A stretch of 64,000 nt of DNA. It comes from Taenia hydatigena. Taxonomy: Eukaryota; Platyhelminthes; Cestoda; Cyclophyllidea; Taeniidae. Below are positions 1 through 11,753 of the stretch, in pieces. The position numbers and the translations under genes were made by a program. Positions within the stretch are counted from its first letter, which is position 1, and each line of letters starts with the position of its first letter. The stretch spans positions 4,008,715 to 4,072,714 of the forward strand of contig JADWOT020000001.1 of NCBI GenBank assembly GCA_036345935.2. The letters are read 5' to 3'. Below the pieces are notes generated by a model that was not told the DNA's origin, did not search any database, and saw only the letters and a program-made list of their open reading frames with translations.

Positions 1-570
1 ATGCAACTCCATGCGCTGTGTATGTATAAGGTGACTGTGGATCCCCACGCCGATGATGATGAAAGGAATGCAACCAACCTCAGTTAGCACCTGTGGTTAT
101 TGGTTGCGGCAAACTGCAATCGCTGTCGTTATATAGACGTGTGAGCTGCAGCATCATTGGCTGGCTATTATTGGACGCATTGGAAGTTAAATTAGGAGCA
201 ATGCAAATTAGTAACCTAGACACCTGGCTACTATTTGCAATTGCATTAGTTATATCAGTGCTTACACCTAGTCTTCTTAATAATGTTTACAGTTTGATTC
301 GTCAAGATGCCTGTGTTTCGCTTGCTAGAGCATCTGCAGTTCGTCTAGCTTATCTTCAATCTTCAATGACAGCCTTTCGTTGCTGATTTATAGTAGCTTT
401 TCTGGGGGGCTGGTAATATTCTTGGGTAGTACTCCATTCCGAGGCAAACAATAAACAAGGTGCGTTCGTAGCTGTGCCCCTCTGCATTATATAAAGATTA
501 GAGCCCACCGCAATGTGTAGGTGGTCATTTGTACCTAAGAGTCGAAAGTGTCAACTGTACAGTATGCAGC
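1..570 (-). repeat. Left-edge copy of the family 1 promoter module
   Basis: This stretch repeats almost base for base at about 44957-45520 in the same orientation, and its outer part (about 300-540) recurs inverted at 57850-58110. It holds the family 1 promoter and its upstream flank, read on the minus strand. The promoter's coding exon would lie to the left of the window, so this copy is cut by the window edge. Frames that appear open here (for example 93-386) run through the promoter in the wrong direction and are not regarded as genes. Confidence 0.8.
129..160 (-). promoter_or_regulatory. Family 1 promoter (TATATAA at 129-135, CCAAT at 156-160)
   Basis: On the minus strand a CCAAT box is followed about 20 bases later by TATATAA, inside the block shared by all family 1 copies. 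The transcript would run off the left edge of the window. The spacing matches the copies at 45085, 58249 and 27808. Confidence 0.6.
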
Positions 571-608
571 CCCATGGTTTGGGTCACATACAGGCTATTT
601 GAGACTTC

Positions 609-2297
609 AGGAGAAGGATTATCACTTAAGTGGGTCCATCAAATCGTTCAACAGATATACGCTTGATTGAAAGTTTGGTCTTTTTTGGTCAATTTACAAG
701 TCTCACATTAATCCTTCGGCCAGCAACGAACCATTTTATCCAGGAAGATGGGTCCAATTATGTTAAGCCTCGATAACGTCTCAAGCAGTGTCGTTTGCTT
801 CCTTGGTTTCCTTTCGACCGAAGTTGCTCACCAAATAATTTGTGGCTGCAAGTGTGTAGATTGTGGTGGCGCATCAGAAGAGCATCTTTCAATGCCGTAA
901 AATGTGGGAGTCGAATGCAGCTAAATCTGTGAACAATTGTAACAGCTTACTGCCTCCTCATTTTTATCTGTACGAGGAATTCAAATGCGTAGCTTGTAGT
1001 CCCTTATGAAGCGAATCGGAATTTAAAAATGCCACTGAAGGGTCTGTACTTTTGCTTCAGTAGTTTGGAGGTCGCAAGCAAATTGGGCCACACGAATCAG
1101 GCTGTCGTGAATCAGGGCATGAGGGGATCGCCCACGTGCATTCATTTTGTCCCACCTTCCTCTTTTCGTGATTGCAAAAGTGTTCTATTGTTTTCTACTT
1201 ATTCTTAATGGTTGCATAAGCACGTTAGTGGACGTCATTGGTAATCTGCATTGATAAAATAAGTATATTTGAGTATGAAGTTCTTTATATGCTTATTAGA
1301 TGACTCAGCGAGAAGTTCAACATCATTCTAATGCAAAACAAGCATGTCTACTGAAATGAATGCGTCGCCCCACTTCCGCATCTGTCATTATTTTAGGTGG
1401 CAATGTCTCATTCCAAAGCATGAACTCTAATGGCATGCAATGGGAAAGTAGTGGCCTATGACGATCAAGACGAATGAAGGCAACTCTTACTGATCCAGCT
1501 CCTCAGTCCTGGACTGTCCAAAGATAAAGAGACCCATTTGAAATGCACTGACAGATGGGTGAATGGATGATGGAAAGTAATTCTATTGGATTTCTTAACA
1601 AAGTGTTAAACCAAGGTAATGAACAGATTCTTCAATCCACCATCGGGATGTCTTTTAATCATGCATTGGTGAATAGACGAGATGACAGCCACAAGTAGAA
1701 TTTTATGCTGATTTTGCATGACCAAAGGGATAGTTTTCTTGTTGTACGAATATATTGTCTTCATCTTCCCTAAAGGATGGTTCTACTGCCAACTCGACTG
1801 AGTTCTTCACTGATCGGGTTGATAATTATTTGCCCGAACCAAGCTATGAATATTTTAACTATTGTGAGTAACCATTGAAAGCCAAATATAGTCACTGATA
1901 GGCAAGTTATAGCTTCTCCGTTGTGTGCACCATACCGATGTCCCACTGCTGCCTGAAGAATTGATTTAGCGCCTGAGATGATGAGTTCTACCTCTCTGTG
2001 CCTGGCTACCCCGCCTCAAGTCTTCCGTTGACGAATTCAGGTATTACCAGTCCGTGTTTTATGTGGTTATTCTCATTCTCAATCAACAAATCCATCACTG
2101 CGTGCTAACAAAACGAAGGATTAAACACACAAGCACTCCTTTATGCATGGGATTTAGTGGATTACTGCTATTTACTGCATTAGCTCCCAGCCCCACAGCC
2201 GTTTGGAGGTCAATTTGAAACAAACCCTACGTTATGCTTAGCATTAGTGGCATTGTTTACAGCCTAAAGTACTACATAACTACAGTATTGTGTGAGT
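609..2297. repeat. 1.7 kb inverted-repeat arm (partner 19677-21386)
   Basis: The whole stretch recurs as its reverse complement at 19677-21386. The ends were placed where similarity stops on both sides (AGGAGAAGGATTA at the outer end and ATTGTGTGAG at the inner end). No family 1 or family 2 element lies inside, and no convincing gene was seen. The arms differ by scattered substitutions and small indels, so the pair is not recent. Confidence 0.8.
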
Positions 2298-2340
2298 TAA
2301 GGCATATTTTATATGGTCAGTCCCAATTTTCGCTGTCTAT

Positions 2341-2657
2341 CATTAGCAAAAGCAATTACCTCTTGGATGTTTACATATACCATTCTGGAATTCACGCTTT
2401 GCCTCGTTCGCTTTAGGTCATTGAAACCAGATTTATTTAAGGGTAATTCAAACATAAATTAAAAATGTTGGATTCAAATCTATGGTTTTCATATTTTAGA
2501 TAGTCATACCCAACTTTTTGCCTTCACTCATTAGCAAAAGCAATTACCTCTTTGCCTCGTTTGCTTCAAGTCAGTAAAACCCGATGTTAGCAAAGGGTGG
2601 TTTAAACAGACTTAAAAAATAGAGCAATTATAAATGTGCGATTTAAATCTGTGGTTT
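2341..2657. repeat. Imperfect tandem duplication, two units of about 130 bp
   Basis: A block starting CATTAGCAAAAGCAATTACC at 2341 is repeated at 2529. Both units continue through a TTTGCCTCGTT-like stretch, an A-rich part and a closing ATTYAAATCTRTGGTTT. The first unit carries about 20 extra bases after the opening. It sits just past the end of the inverted-repeat arm. Confidence 0.65.
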
Positions 2658-2804
2658 ACCGTCTGTCTTGTGTCACATTTGTAGGTTTTTAATGTCATGG
2701 CACCTTGATGGCACCGTACGCCACTTAAAGTGGCAAGAACGACAATTATGGCAAGTGTGACCTCGTATGAGTGTCAACAGCTTCAGCACACATGGTAGCA
2801 TAGC

Positions 2805-3294
2805 TCAATTCAAACACCGTAACCACAATGCCACACGCTGTAAGGATGTAGCATTAGACGATGGTGATTGTGAACGAGAACGGCTACGTAGCACATAGAA
2901 TGGTGATATCCACCTGCATCCACAAACATTGCAAGCTCAGTGCTGTAGAACATGATACAGTGTTGGAGAGCTCAAATTCTCCTGCACAGAGGTGCTTTGA
3001 TGCGTGCTTAAGCCACTGAAGAGACGCACACAAGTAGGAGGCCTTCACATGTCCATCAGTGACGATCTCAGCCATTGCAGTTGTGTTCACACCACGCAGC
3101 ACATTGGCCATTTCCATGAGGATGCAGACATCTAAAAGAAGCTGGCTGGCAGGAGATTGGCTGAATGACAGAAGTGCTCTACATCTGAATTTCGCTGCAG
3201 GATTGGTAAATGCGCGCTCCAGTAGTTTAAGCAGTTCACGCTTGTTGACAAGACAATGATGAGCAGCTGTTCTCACACACTTGGTAGTGATGTC
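2805..3294 (-). CDS. Two-exon 3' end of an unidentified helical protein gene
   Basis: Minus-strand exon 3294-2914 encodes 127 residues in phase 0, bounded by a TAG acceptor and a CAG|GTGGAT donor. A 76-base intron (2913-2838) with a CTAAT-like branch site and a CTTACAG acceptor leads to a last exon 2837-2805 that adds 11 codons including TGA. The protein is rich in Leu, Ala and Cys and has helix-like segments (LLKLLERAF, SQLLLDVCILMEMANVLRG) that recall HEAT or ARM repeats, although I cannot name a family. The acceptor of the long exon has its pyrimidine tract unusually far upstream. No partner copy exists in the window. It is seen as open frame plus splice signals only; gene status is inferred. 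Confidence 0.4.
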
Positions 3295-4285
3295 CTACAG
3301 CTTCTTCCGCGTAATGGTTAAAAAATGGAAGGAATGTGAAAGGGTGGAAAGAGAGGGTATCTGCTCTAAAATCTTTGAGTTACTATTTCCGTCAAGGCAT
3401 AATAAGACCTAATAGGTTCGCTTTCTCTCAAACTTACTGTTCAAGGATCCTAAAGTGACTTGATAACATGATCTATATTCACAGGCGATTCGGCACGATG
3501 AATAGGTTCCGTCTTAGCTAATGACTTGGTACAGTATGCTAATGACCTACCAACCCTCATTCTTGGTGGCCTTTCTTAGCATGTGTGCTTTCATTGGCTC
3601 AATAGTCAAACTTTTAACGGTAAAGAAAGCCTTGATTAGTTAAGCAGTTGTCCTCGTGGGTATTTTACCTTTGGAAAACCCCTGCAAAATCAATTACGTC
3701 TCCTTCTCGTTTAAGTAAATGTCTTTAACACAGTGGCCTCAAGTTGCACTCGTGGACCTCTTTATGCTTCAGGTCTTCATTCTTCAAAGTCTAACGGTGA
3801 TGTCAAGCATAGATAATGGCAAAATTTTTACTTTGTGAGAGTTTCATGACGCCTGTTGTCAAGGTAATGCGATGCATATTCGCTTCCGACATTACGCTCA
3901 CATTCCATCAGGCAGAAGGGAATGATTTTGTCACGCTTAGGCGAGCACTACTGAAGCTCCGAGAGGAAGGAGAGGCAACCTTCAATTTCCCATTAGAGTT
4001 AATAGTAGCATATAAGACAGCGTTGAATTGTACCGCACAAAGCCGTCAACCACCATCTGACTACTTTCCGTTCAGGAAGTAAGCTTAGCCCATTCAACAC
4101 AACGATGGTGCTGAAGTCGCACAAGGGCTGCGAAAAACAACAGTCGAGAGTCTAAAGGCAATTCAAAGTTGACGATGACGTCTATACCTGTGAAGGTCGG
4201 ATTGGTGAGGCGAAATCATCTAAACGCTGTAGAATTGACTTTCATTAAGGTGAGGAATGATAACTGGAGGAGACATCACAGCTAA
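3295..4285. other. Unique stretch with no supported gene
   Basis: No repeat-module similarity, tRNA-like fold or exon with good splice signals was seen. An 88-codon plus-strand frame at 3816-4082 lacks flanking splice signals and is not called. Confidence 0.4.
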
Positions 4286-4558
4286 ATGCGTCTGCCATAT
4301 ATTAAAGACCTAGAAGCAGATTACGGCAGTTTGACGACAGATGAACTACTAGCCAGCCTTCCATATGCCACCTTCATCTATGAGCCCCGAGACACCCTGG
4401 ATTCGTTAGTGCGGGTTGTTTAGGAAGAGCGCAAAAGAGGATGGTCATATGTCAATTTTGCAAATCGTCTCTACCGTCTTCCTCTGCATGGAGAGATGCT
4501 GCAAATGCCTGGGTTCCCCAAAAATGGTTTCTATTCAATTTGGAACAAGTTTGCCTAA
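4286..4558 (+). pseudogene. Coding-like frame broken by one TAG
   Basis: Starting at ATG 4286 one frame reads 45 residues (MRLPYIKDLEADYGSLTTDE...), meets TAG at 4421-4423, then continues in the same frame for 44 more residues to TAA at 4556-4558. Both halves look like ordinary soluble protein (for example GWSYVNFANRLYRLPLHGE after the stop). No GT/AG intron can remove the TAG neatly. The simplest reading is a gene relic with one nonsense change, but a chance frame cannot be excluded. No family recognised. Confidence 0.25.
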
Positions 4559-4945
4559 TGGCTCTTCCACATACACCATGCTGTTAGGCATGAACTTTCT
4601 TTGGGTAAGGTAATACCAGCTGGAATGTCGAAGTCAATCACTTGCAGTGGAATACGCTTCAACGATTTGGTCTCTTTCGATTATCCGGTTCGGTTTGCAT
4701 CAACATCCTTCACGACATATGAATATTAACCGAAACGATGTTGACTTTATTATATAGTGGAATTATACGAAATGTGATGCGCTCATCATGAATGCGTTCA
4801 GTTCTTACCAGTAGAGAGAGGTAAAAGGGTTCGGATTCTTGGTAGACATAAACGCACACCGAAATTCAAGAGTGATAAGTAGTTCATATAGAAATAAGTG
4901 AGCATTATGGATTGTAAAGTGTGCTGTTTAGGTGTAACATCGAAT

Positions 4946-5297
4946 TCATTGAAAACCTATTAAGTTGTGAGATTGCCCTAAGCACTTTTGGGAGGCTGTG
5001 AGCAAACAAAGGTGACTAGAAAGTCACGAGCTTAAATGGACGGCTCACTGTGTGTAGCAGAATGTTTCGCTGGAGCATGGAACGCGATCACGAATCCAAA
5101 ACATACAACTGTCGCATGCGAAATGAGTGTAAGTAAAGTCTAAGCTTACTGTACCACTTTGTTTGTTCTGGCTGCCTGGTTCCGGTCGCTTGTGTAGCCA
5201 TATCACCCTCGCCGCTTGGACACACCTCGAGGAAATGCCAGCGGCCGCATTCCCTCTGTTTATTGAATACACATTCTGCGCTAGTGTATGCCTTCAT
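4946..5297 (-). CDS. Predicted two-exon small gene, about 65 residues
   Basis: A minus-strand TATTTATA at 5359-5352 lies 55 bases before ATG 5297. Exon 1 (5297-5150) encodes 49 residues beginning MKAYTSAECVFNKQ and ends at a GTAAGC donor. A 154-base intron ends in a strong acceptor (TTTGTTTGCTCACAG). Exon 2 (4995-4946) keeps phase and adds 15 residues to TGA. The product is hydrophilic with five cysteines; it has no signal peptide, membrane segment or family I recognise. The matching promoter, start, donor, acceptor and phase make this one of the more coherent single-copy models here, but every part is a short signal. Exon 2 could instead continue through another donor. Confidence 0.35.
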
Positions 5298-5351
5298 TTG
5301 CCTTCAAGGAAGTCTCGGGCCGTTACACCTCCTATGTGAGGCACATGCTTG

Positions 5352-5359
5352 TATAAATA
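5352..5359 (-). promoter_or_regulatory. TATA box for the 4946-5297 gene
   Basis: TATTTATA on the minus strand. A start site about 30 bases downstream, near 5325, would leave a 5' leader of roughly 28 bases before ATG 5297. Confidence 0.35.
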
Positions 5360-5369
5360 GCGCAAGTTA

Positions 5370-6204
5370 TTTAGATAAAGTGGGTTAGACCGAATCTAAA
5401 AATGATTTGACTTATAAGTTACTTGTACAGGTAATAAACTTTTACTTCTAATAATGTGCACATTTTGACACTCACAATGCATTACGATGTGTCGAAAAAG
5501 TGATCAATTAATCCACGAGCAAAGTTAGGCCTGTCAATTGTGCATAAAGGCAATACACTTTAAACATTTAATTATCTCTGCTTAACCACTCCGAAGGTCG
5601 TACACTGATATAGCCCATCTTATCATTGGCTTGGTTTAGGCTCAATTCCTCGGTTTGCTTCGCTTAATTCGTAAGGTGCGTGGGTCTCTTCCCTGCGATA
5701 TCCTCTCCTCCTTTTACCTGTAGCTTTATGCACAAAAGTGTAAGCTGATGTAGGTGTTTGGCGCACATTTCGGGCATTACAAGGTGGTGCGAAGTCAGTT
5801 TTATGGAATTGATTGTCGATGTCCAGTTTTGGAAAGGCTTATCCTAATAAACTTGAAGAACGTCATTTGGGCTGGCACTAGTGCTGCATGCAGTTGTACT
5901 TTTTGCAAATATTGGTAGGCTTTTGTGGTCATTTTTTTTGACCCTGTGGCAGTTTGTCATCTTTTTGGAAAAGATCATTCCCTGATTACGACTGAAGAGG
6001 TTGTATTAAATGTTGACTGCAGGAAGTGTCAAGTCTTTCTGAGTGTCTGCCTTTTGGGATGACCTTACTGTGGTTCGAGTTTGGGAACTTAGTGGTTCTG
6101 TGCATTAACGATTACTGAATGGAGATGGGTGTAACCTTATCACTTGTGGGGAACATATAAATAATTTAAACTTATCAGGCATCTAAGCTTCAACCCTTGT
6201 AATT
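5370..6204. other. AT-rich unique stretch with nothing supported
   Basis: Stops are dense in all frames. No repeat-module similarity, RNA gene or promoter was recognised. Confidence 0.4.
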
Positions 6205-6372
6205 TTAAATAGGTGCGGGTAGATTCCTCTGCATGTCAGGATGAGTCTTATCGCAGAAACCGGTGATAACGATAGGAGACGAATCTCGGCTCGATTCTGA
6301 AGAGAGGAAGAGGTTTTCCATTTCTAAACGTGCAGCTGGATTTTTGAAGCTTAACCGGCGCAAGCTCTTAAT
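6205..6372 (-). CDS. Terminal exon of an unidentified gene
   Basis: A strong minus-strand acceptor (TTATTTCTTTTCAG) precedes a phase-0 exon starting ATT AAG AGC at 6372 and ending at TAA (6207-6205), giving 55 residues. The peptide begins IKSLRRLSFKNPAARLEM and is rich in Ser and Arg. Upstream exons should lie to the right, and the proline-rich segment at 7508-7904 is on the same strand, but I could not join the two in phase. No family recognised. Confidence 0.35.
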   Translation of the reverse strand: MKSLRRLSFKNPAARLEMENLFLSSESSRDSSPIVITGFCDKTHPDMQRNLPAPI

Positions 6373-6824
6373 CTGAAAAGAAATAACTGTCGTAGATTCT
6401 ATCTGAGCTAATCGGATATGATAACTAGAACCCATATTCCTGTTTTTCTTGCTTTGCACTCCATGAGTTTGCTGTGGTGCTACTGTTCCTTTTGCAAAAT
6501 TTATTTAAAATAACAGAGCAGTTGAGACGTGACGTTTAAATAGTTTTTCGTGTAGGCGCAGTGGTGGTTTGCATGGATCGTAGTCTTCTTAAACATCCAT
6601 AAACTCCACCTTGTTAGAATTGAAACGCGACTTAAGGGACGTGTCTCGAGCATTTTGGGCGTAATTTTATGGTCTGGATGTCTTTTTTATCCATAATGGA
6701 GGACTGATACTAAATGTTGATGGGCTGATGTTGGTTTGACGAGGCAGTCAAAACGACGCATTGAAAAGGACCAAGTTGGTGAAAAGCACCTCCTCCACTT
6801 TCCTTTTTTCCGTCTTCATTTTAG

Positions 6825-7372
6825 TCCGTCGCCCTCGTGGTCTGTCAAATGTGAGGTTCCACTTTCAAAGTTGGTTTATTGAAACACACATAATGCAATA
6901 CAACGGATTTCCTCTCGACGTGAGAGCCATGGGATCCTGGCGATTAGCGGCTCGTCGCCTTGGATTTTTCGTTAGACTTTTGTCTGTAAGTGGTAATCCT
7001 AAATATGCCTTCTCCGTTTTTCTGTGATTTAGGGTCTTGTCGGTTTCAGCGTTCTACTTTTCACCTTTATTCTAATTGTTCTTCATTCATAACTTTGTTC
7101 ATGGGATTCTTAACCCAATGTCCGTACGAGTTTCTTCTGGCTTTGGCGAATCCAGCGATGAAACATCTCTATCTTTCATTGAGCCGTCTCCACCAATATC
7201 TCATTCTACCGCGTCGCCTTGTCGAGGCTGTCACCATTTATCTCTTCCTTCTCTTCTTCTTGATTGGGGTCTTTTTGCCATTGTTGGGACTTCCTTCTCT
7301 CACAAATGGGTGTCCATTTCAGTTTGCAGGGGAGACAAGCATAAAATATGGCGACATGGACGATGAGGTAGG
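6825..7372 (+). CDS. Two exon-like segments, second with a hydrophobic span
   Basis: A strong acceptor (TTTTTTCCGTCTTCATTTTAG) opens a segment 6825-6985 whose third frame is open for 53 codons (RRPRGLSNVRFHFQ...). A GTAAGTGG donor at 6986 starts a 64-base intron ending TCGGTTTCAG, and phase is kept. The second segment, 7050-7372, is open for 107 codons and ends at GAG|GTAGGTAGG. It contains one likely membrane helix (about AVTIYLFLLFFLIGVFLPLL). A competing acceptor at 7032 would give a short hydrophobic tail instead. A second frame at 7076-7366 is also open, so the true frame is uncertain. No family recognised. Confidence 0.3.
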
Positions 7373-7507
7373 TAGGTAGGTGGGCCTACGGAGGTTGGGG
7401 GCTGGGGAGTGGGTGGGTGTGGCCTCCTCCGTTTTGAGGATGCTGAGTGGTCTTGCTTACTTACATTTCCGCGAGATAGATTGAAGTATTCTTGGTTTCA
7501 TTGTTAG

Positions 7508-7904
7508 TTAATTTGAGACATCAGATGAAGGAGTAATCGGCCTGAATGCTTGAGTGTGAGCAGGGATGGGATATGGGTGACAGGTGGGGCGTGGCATGTC
7601 GCTGTACCTCGGGGGGTTTGTCGCCTTCCGTGGTCTTGTGGTTGCGTTGAAAGGGGTGCGAAGAAGGGGGACGTAAGTGGGAATGCGGTGCTGGGGTTCC
7701 GTCGTGGGAGGTCTTGGTGGTGGCTTAGCTCGCCGACTCCGTGAGTCTGCTCTGCAACCTTCGCAATAGCCGGCGACCAGTTGTTTATTTGAAAGGAAGT
7801 GAGGAGCGCGTGGGGAGGCGAGGAGGTGGTCGAGCGCTAGCTTGATGTCGGTGTTTTCGGCATGTCCTGCGGGGCCCGAGTCGTTAGCATGGCCAAAATG
7901 GGAG
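7508..7904 (-). CDS. Proline-rich exon-like segment in a GC-rich island
   Basis: A pyrimidine tract of about 25 bases (ending CTCCTCCCCCTCAG) precedes a minus-strand segment open for about 130 codons down to TAA at 7508. The first third has mixed composition (SHFGHANDSGPAGHAENTDI...). The rest is Pro, Arg and Thr rich. The stretch 7365-8000 is visibly richer in G and C than its surroundings, which lowers stop frequency and makes a chance open frame likelier. A GAG|GTACAG donor near 7606 is possible. No ATG lies upstream in frame, so this would be an internal or last exon. Confidence 0.3.
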
Positions 7905-10900
7905 CTGAGGGGGAGGAGCAACGGTGAGGAGGAATTGAACAGGAGAGGAGGTGCAGAGAGTGTATTGAAAGACAGCAGGTTGGAAGGTGCGGTGGGGATT
8001 GTTGCGCCTCAGTCGACCTCGACTGTGACTAAGTCCATTGCCATTGTCATGTGTATTTGATTGGGTTCGGGTTGTATCCTTTCAAGCAAACTGCTTTTCG
8101 CTTAGGTCATGTGCCTCTATGGCCTCTGAGCATTGAGCATTACGGCCCCTAATGGTGAGTGTTGATGCACCTTAACTGAGGCTAGGTGACGCAGTGGTTC
8201 GCCTCGCCATTTGCATTTGTGCTTTCAGTTTTGGCTTTCTGGGTGCAGTTGCATCCTCCGGTCCATGGGGTTCTGACCTTTCAGTCTTTGTGCCGCGGAG
8301 AAATCGCTTCCGTGTGAGCGTGCTCAGCTACGTTTTGGAAATGACTGAGTGCAGTACTTCAATAGAAGCAGGGAATGAGCAGGCATCGAGATGCATTCAT
8401 TTGGCTGATAGTTGAGCGTTAATGCCACAGGCATAGGGGCCCTCTGCGGAGAGCTGAAGGTAAGAAGTCCCTGTATAGAAGAGCCAGAGGAGTATTGCGC
8501 TCTTCTGCAGATGTTTAAAACCCTACGCGTTGGGAGGGGCCACTTACCGATACGAGGTGATACCTCAATCGTAAATTAAAAGTGCTTCTAGTTTGCTACT
8601 AAAAGCTACCATCGGGTAGGGAGCACAGAGCCACAAAAAAGCAGGGGGTGGGGTCGCAATCTGCTCTTCTAGGTGAACGGCATGGGTCGCGGTATGGGAG
8701 GGTGCTATGCAGTCTCGAGCAATACGGAAGTGGTGGATAACTATCTAGAGACGCAGGTCACAAAGGGGAATTAAAGCGCAGCCCAATCAAGTAAACCAGA
8801 TGCAGTCTTATCTACATGAAAAAGTAAAGATTGTTGGTGCCTGTTAGCAGATGGTTTCTATGTTCCAACCAGGTTAAGAAGGCAAGCGTGGTCGGAGGAG
8901 CGGAAACAGGGTAGAGATTTGGCATTCTGTGAGGTGTTTTGCTATCTAATTCATGTATCCTCTAGGTAGGAGCTCAATTTATTACTTTATAAAGGCGAAT
9001 GGGTATTTTGTTGGAGCATTCAATTTCCATTGTCAAAGTTTAATGTTTATTTAGGTGTGCATTTGAACGCATGTTCTTGAGTGGTCGTAATTGAGGCTAT
9101 CCCTAAAAACCGTGGTTATCTGACCATAATTTTCGTCTATTTACCCTACCCAGAATGGGTGATACCTTCAAAGGGGAAGCACTGAGGGCCCTTATTCCTT
9201 AGCTAGGCCTCTTTATTAAGCTTGAGCATTTTGTCATAAAGAATTTTTCCTGCTTTATTAAAGTTCTGCAATCCGCATAGTGACCTTGGTAACCACTTCT
9301 CTACAGGCCTTCAGATGCAAAATTTCCCTACTGTGCCTCGCGTCCAACAACTTTTCGAAGCTGTTAAAGTATGTGAGTGATTATGCTCACCGTCACTATG
9401 GTATAAGCAATCATATGCCAAACATCGTCACACCGTAGGCCATGTGCCCACCTGGTGTGCGAAGTTAGGCATTCTGTGGCCTAGTCGGATGCCAACAGGA
9501 ATTACTACCTAAGCTATGAGCTGTCGCATAACCACGGCCGGGGTTTTGGTCCTCACCCACGTCTTCGGAGCCTTAACAGCAGCAACTGGGACAGCCTCCT
9601 GCTGACCTTCTACGCAAGCCATCACAGTATGAGCTGTATCTGAGGTCAATTGCAAACACGAGTATTTTAGGATAGGTTGCTGCGTATTTGGCCGCGAGAA
9701 ACGTGGTGCTTCGCCACACATTAAGCCATACACATGCACGCGGTATCGCAATTACCTATTGCTATCCTGCCTAACGGTGCTTGAATTGAAGCTACCAAGG
9801 GCAGGTGCGACAGCAACTGGTGGTAGTCAAGGCCCACCAATGTCCCCGAACGCTGCGCGGTTCAGTGGTGTCGAGGCAACACCTCTCATAGATGTTAGTA
9901 GTAATTAAGCTTGGAGTAAATACGGAGTCAGATAAAGGAATAAACAACAGCGCATATTTTTGTACCATTCATGTATCGAAGGTCGTGCCATCTTTCAACT
10001 TGGACAAGTTTCCTTGTGAGTGCACACATCTGACCACCTTCTTGGCAGGAAGCACTTCCATGTTTGAAATCACTCACTTCAAATGCAACGTTTACCAAGA
10101 TTACTTGACATGGTTCTTGGTCTTTGCATCATCATAATCAGCGGCAGCAAAACTGCATCTTCTACTCTTCTGACGTAGGCATTTGACTTCAATCTCAAGA
10201 TGGATATTCGCTCTGATGAGTAACTTTTCTTAGGATTGAATAAAACTGCCATTGTCTACTATTCAAGGTTCTTTCCCTTTTGCTGTATGGTCTAGGCATG
10301 ACTCCCTTTCGTACATTCAAACATCTCTAAGTGCACTCACCAAAGCTGTGTAGAGGCTTTTTTAGTGCCATTATCTACATTTGTAGTTATTTCTCTCTCG
10401 CTCCCCTTCTCTTTATTACTTCCCACTATCAAATTTCCTTAATGGCATTAACTGATTTTAATCTGAGCGTTTACTATTCAATTTTCTACGTGAAGTGGTG
10501 CTTTAGAGACTTGAGGGAGGCGACTTTTTGTTTTGAGACGTGCCCAATTGTCATTAATCACCAATACAAATGGCATACTCGGCAACACCTGCATCGTATG
10601 TGGTCGTTAGTTTATAGTGAGTCCAAAACTCGACTGAAGCATCCATCAAACGTAAGCTCGCTGTTACAGGCCCTCATGCGGACACGCTCTATTGACCGAA
10701 TACGGAAGCAACTGTTCGAACATACTGTGCATGGACACGTTCTGTCTGAGCTACAATCGTGAATTAGACTTCCTTAATTAAAATAAATGAAAAATCCTCC
10801 CTCGGTGAGTGGTTGAGGACCAATTGTGGCAAATTCGGTCCACTCGTAAAAACCCTTCAGGGGTAGAATGGAGTAATTCAACCGGTGTAACCCAAGATCT

Positions 10901-11753
10901 TTTATATTCAGCTATATCTGTTGGTGCGTGCAATGAAATTTCCGTCAATATCAAGCGGTTCAAAAGTGGGTAATGTCAATCAGTACCTTTAGCTTAAAGC
11001 GCTAAGTCTTTATTTTTCACCTATATGGACAAATTACGCATGCGGCTCCTAATACTGAGACTGGCATTGCTAGACGCCTCGGGAAATCCAAAATATTCGT
11101 AACATGATATAGCTTTTCCTTTATAAATGGTTTTGTGCATTCTCGCAGTAGCTCTTTGACCGCCATGCGAACTTCTCATGAACTTCGGTGCTGTCGGATC
11201 TGTGATATTCCTTAAGCCACAGCCAATTCCTTATCACTGTTCCACTGAGTGGTAAATTACATTCAAAATGAGAAAAAGAGATGGAAACACAGGTGTCAAC
11301 AGAAGTTAGCTTAAGAGAAAGGACATGGATAATCATATTGACCACGCGTCAAGAAGTGGTGAGGGGTAGATTTTCAGAACGGAGTTTCCTCGTAACACTT
11401 AGGCCTAAATGGATCTTGAAAGAGGCACCTTCTCAATCTATCCAGGCACTGAAGTCACATCGGTCCCTTTGGTACAAACACTAAGCGCCGGCTATGATGG
11501 TTATTAAGGAAAATCCTACTGGCAACTGTTATAAGTGGGAACTTGCCTAGTGCTTCCAAGGTCTGTTGTGCTCTACCAATATTTTATATGTCACTCATTA
11601 AAGTAAACTTATTTTACTTTACTTTTACCCAAGCACCATTCTTCCTGGTGGTTTCTATCACTGTTGGCGCAACACAGAAATCATATCCTGGTCCTAACCA
11701 AACTCGAGCTGCTGTTTGAGCCCAATTTTTAAGAGTCTTTTACGAGTGCATTT

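Noticed and set aside
7700..7904. Possible TAF9-type histone-fold fragment in the proline-rich segment
   Set aside because: A short stretch (NTDIKLALDHLL followed by SPRAPHFL) recalls the TAF9 helix region, but neighbouring conserved parts of that family could not be found on either side.
10331..10762. 143-codon frame present in both 9.4 kb copies
   Set aside because: All five differences from 36178-36609 change the residue, there is no ATG at the start, and no splice signal explains it. It looks like chance openness in a recent duplicate.
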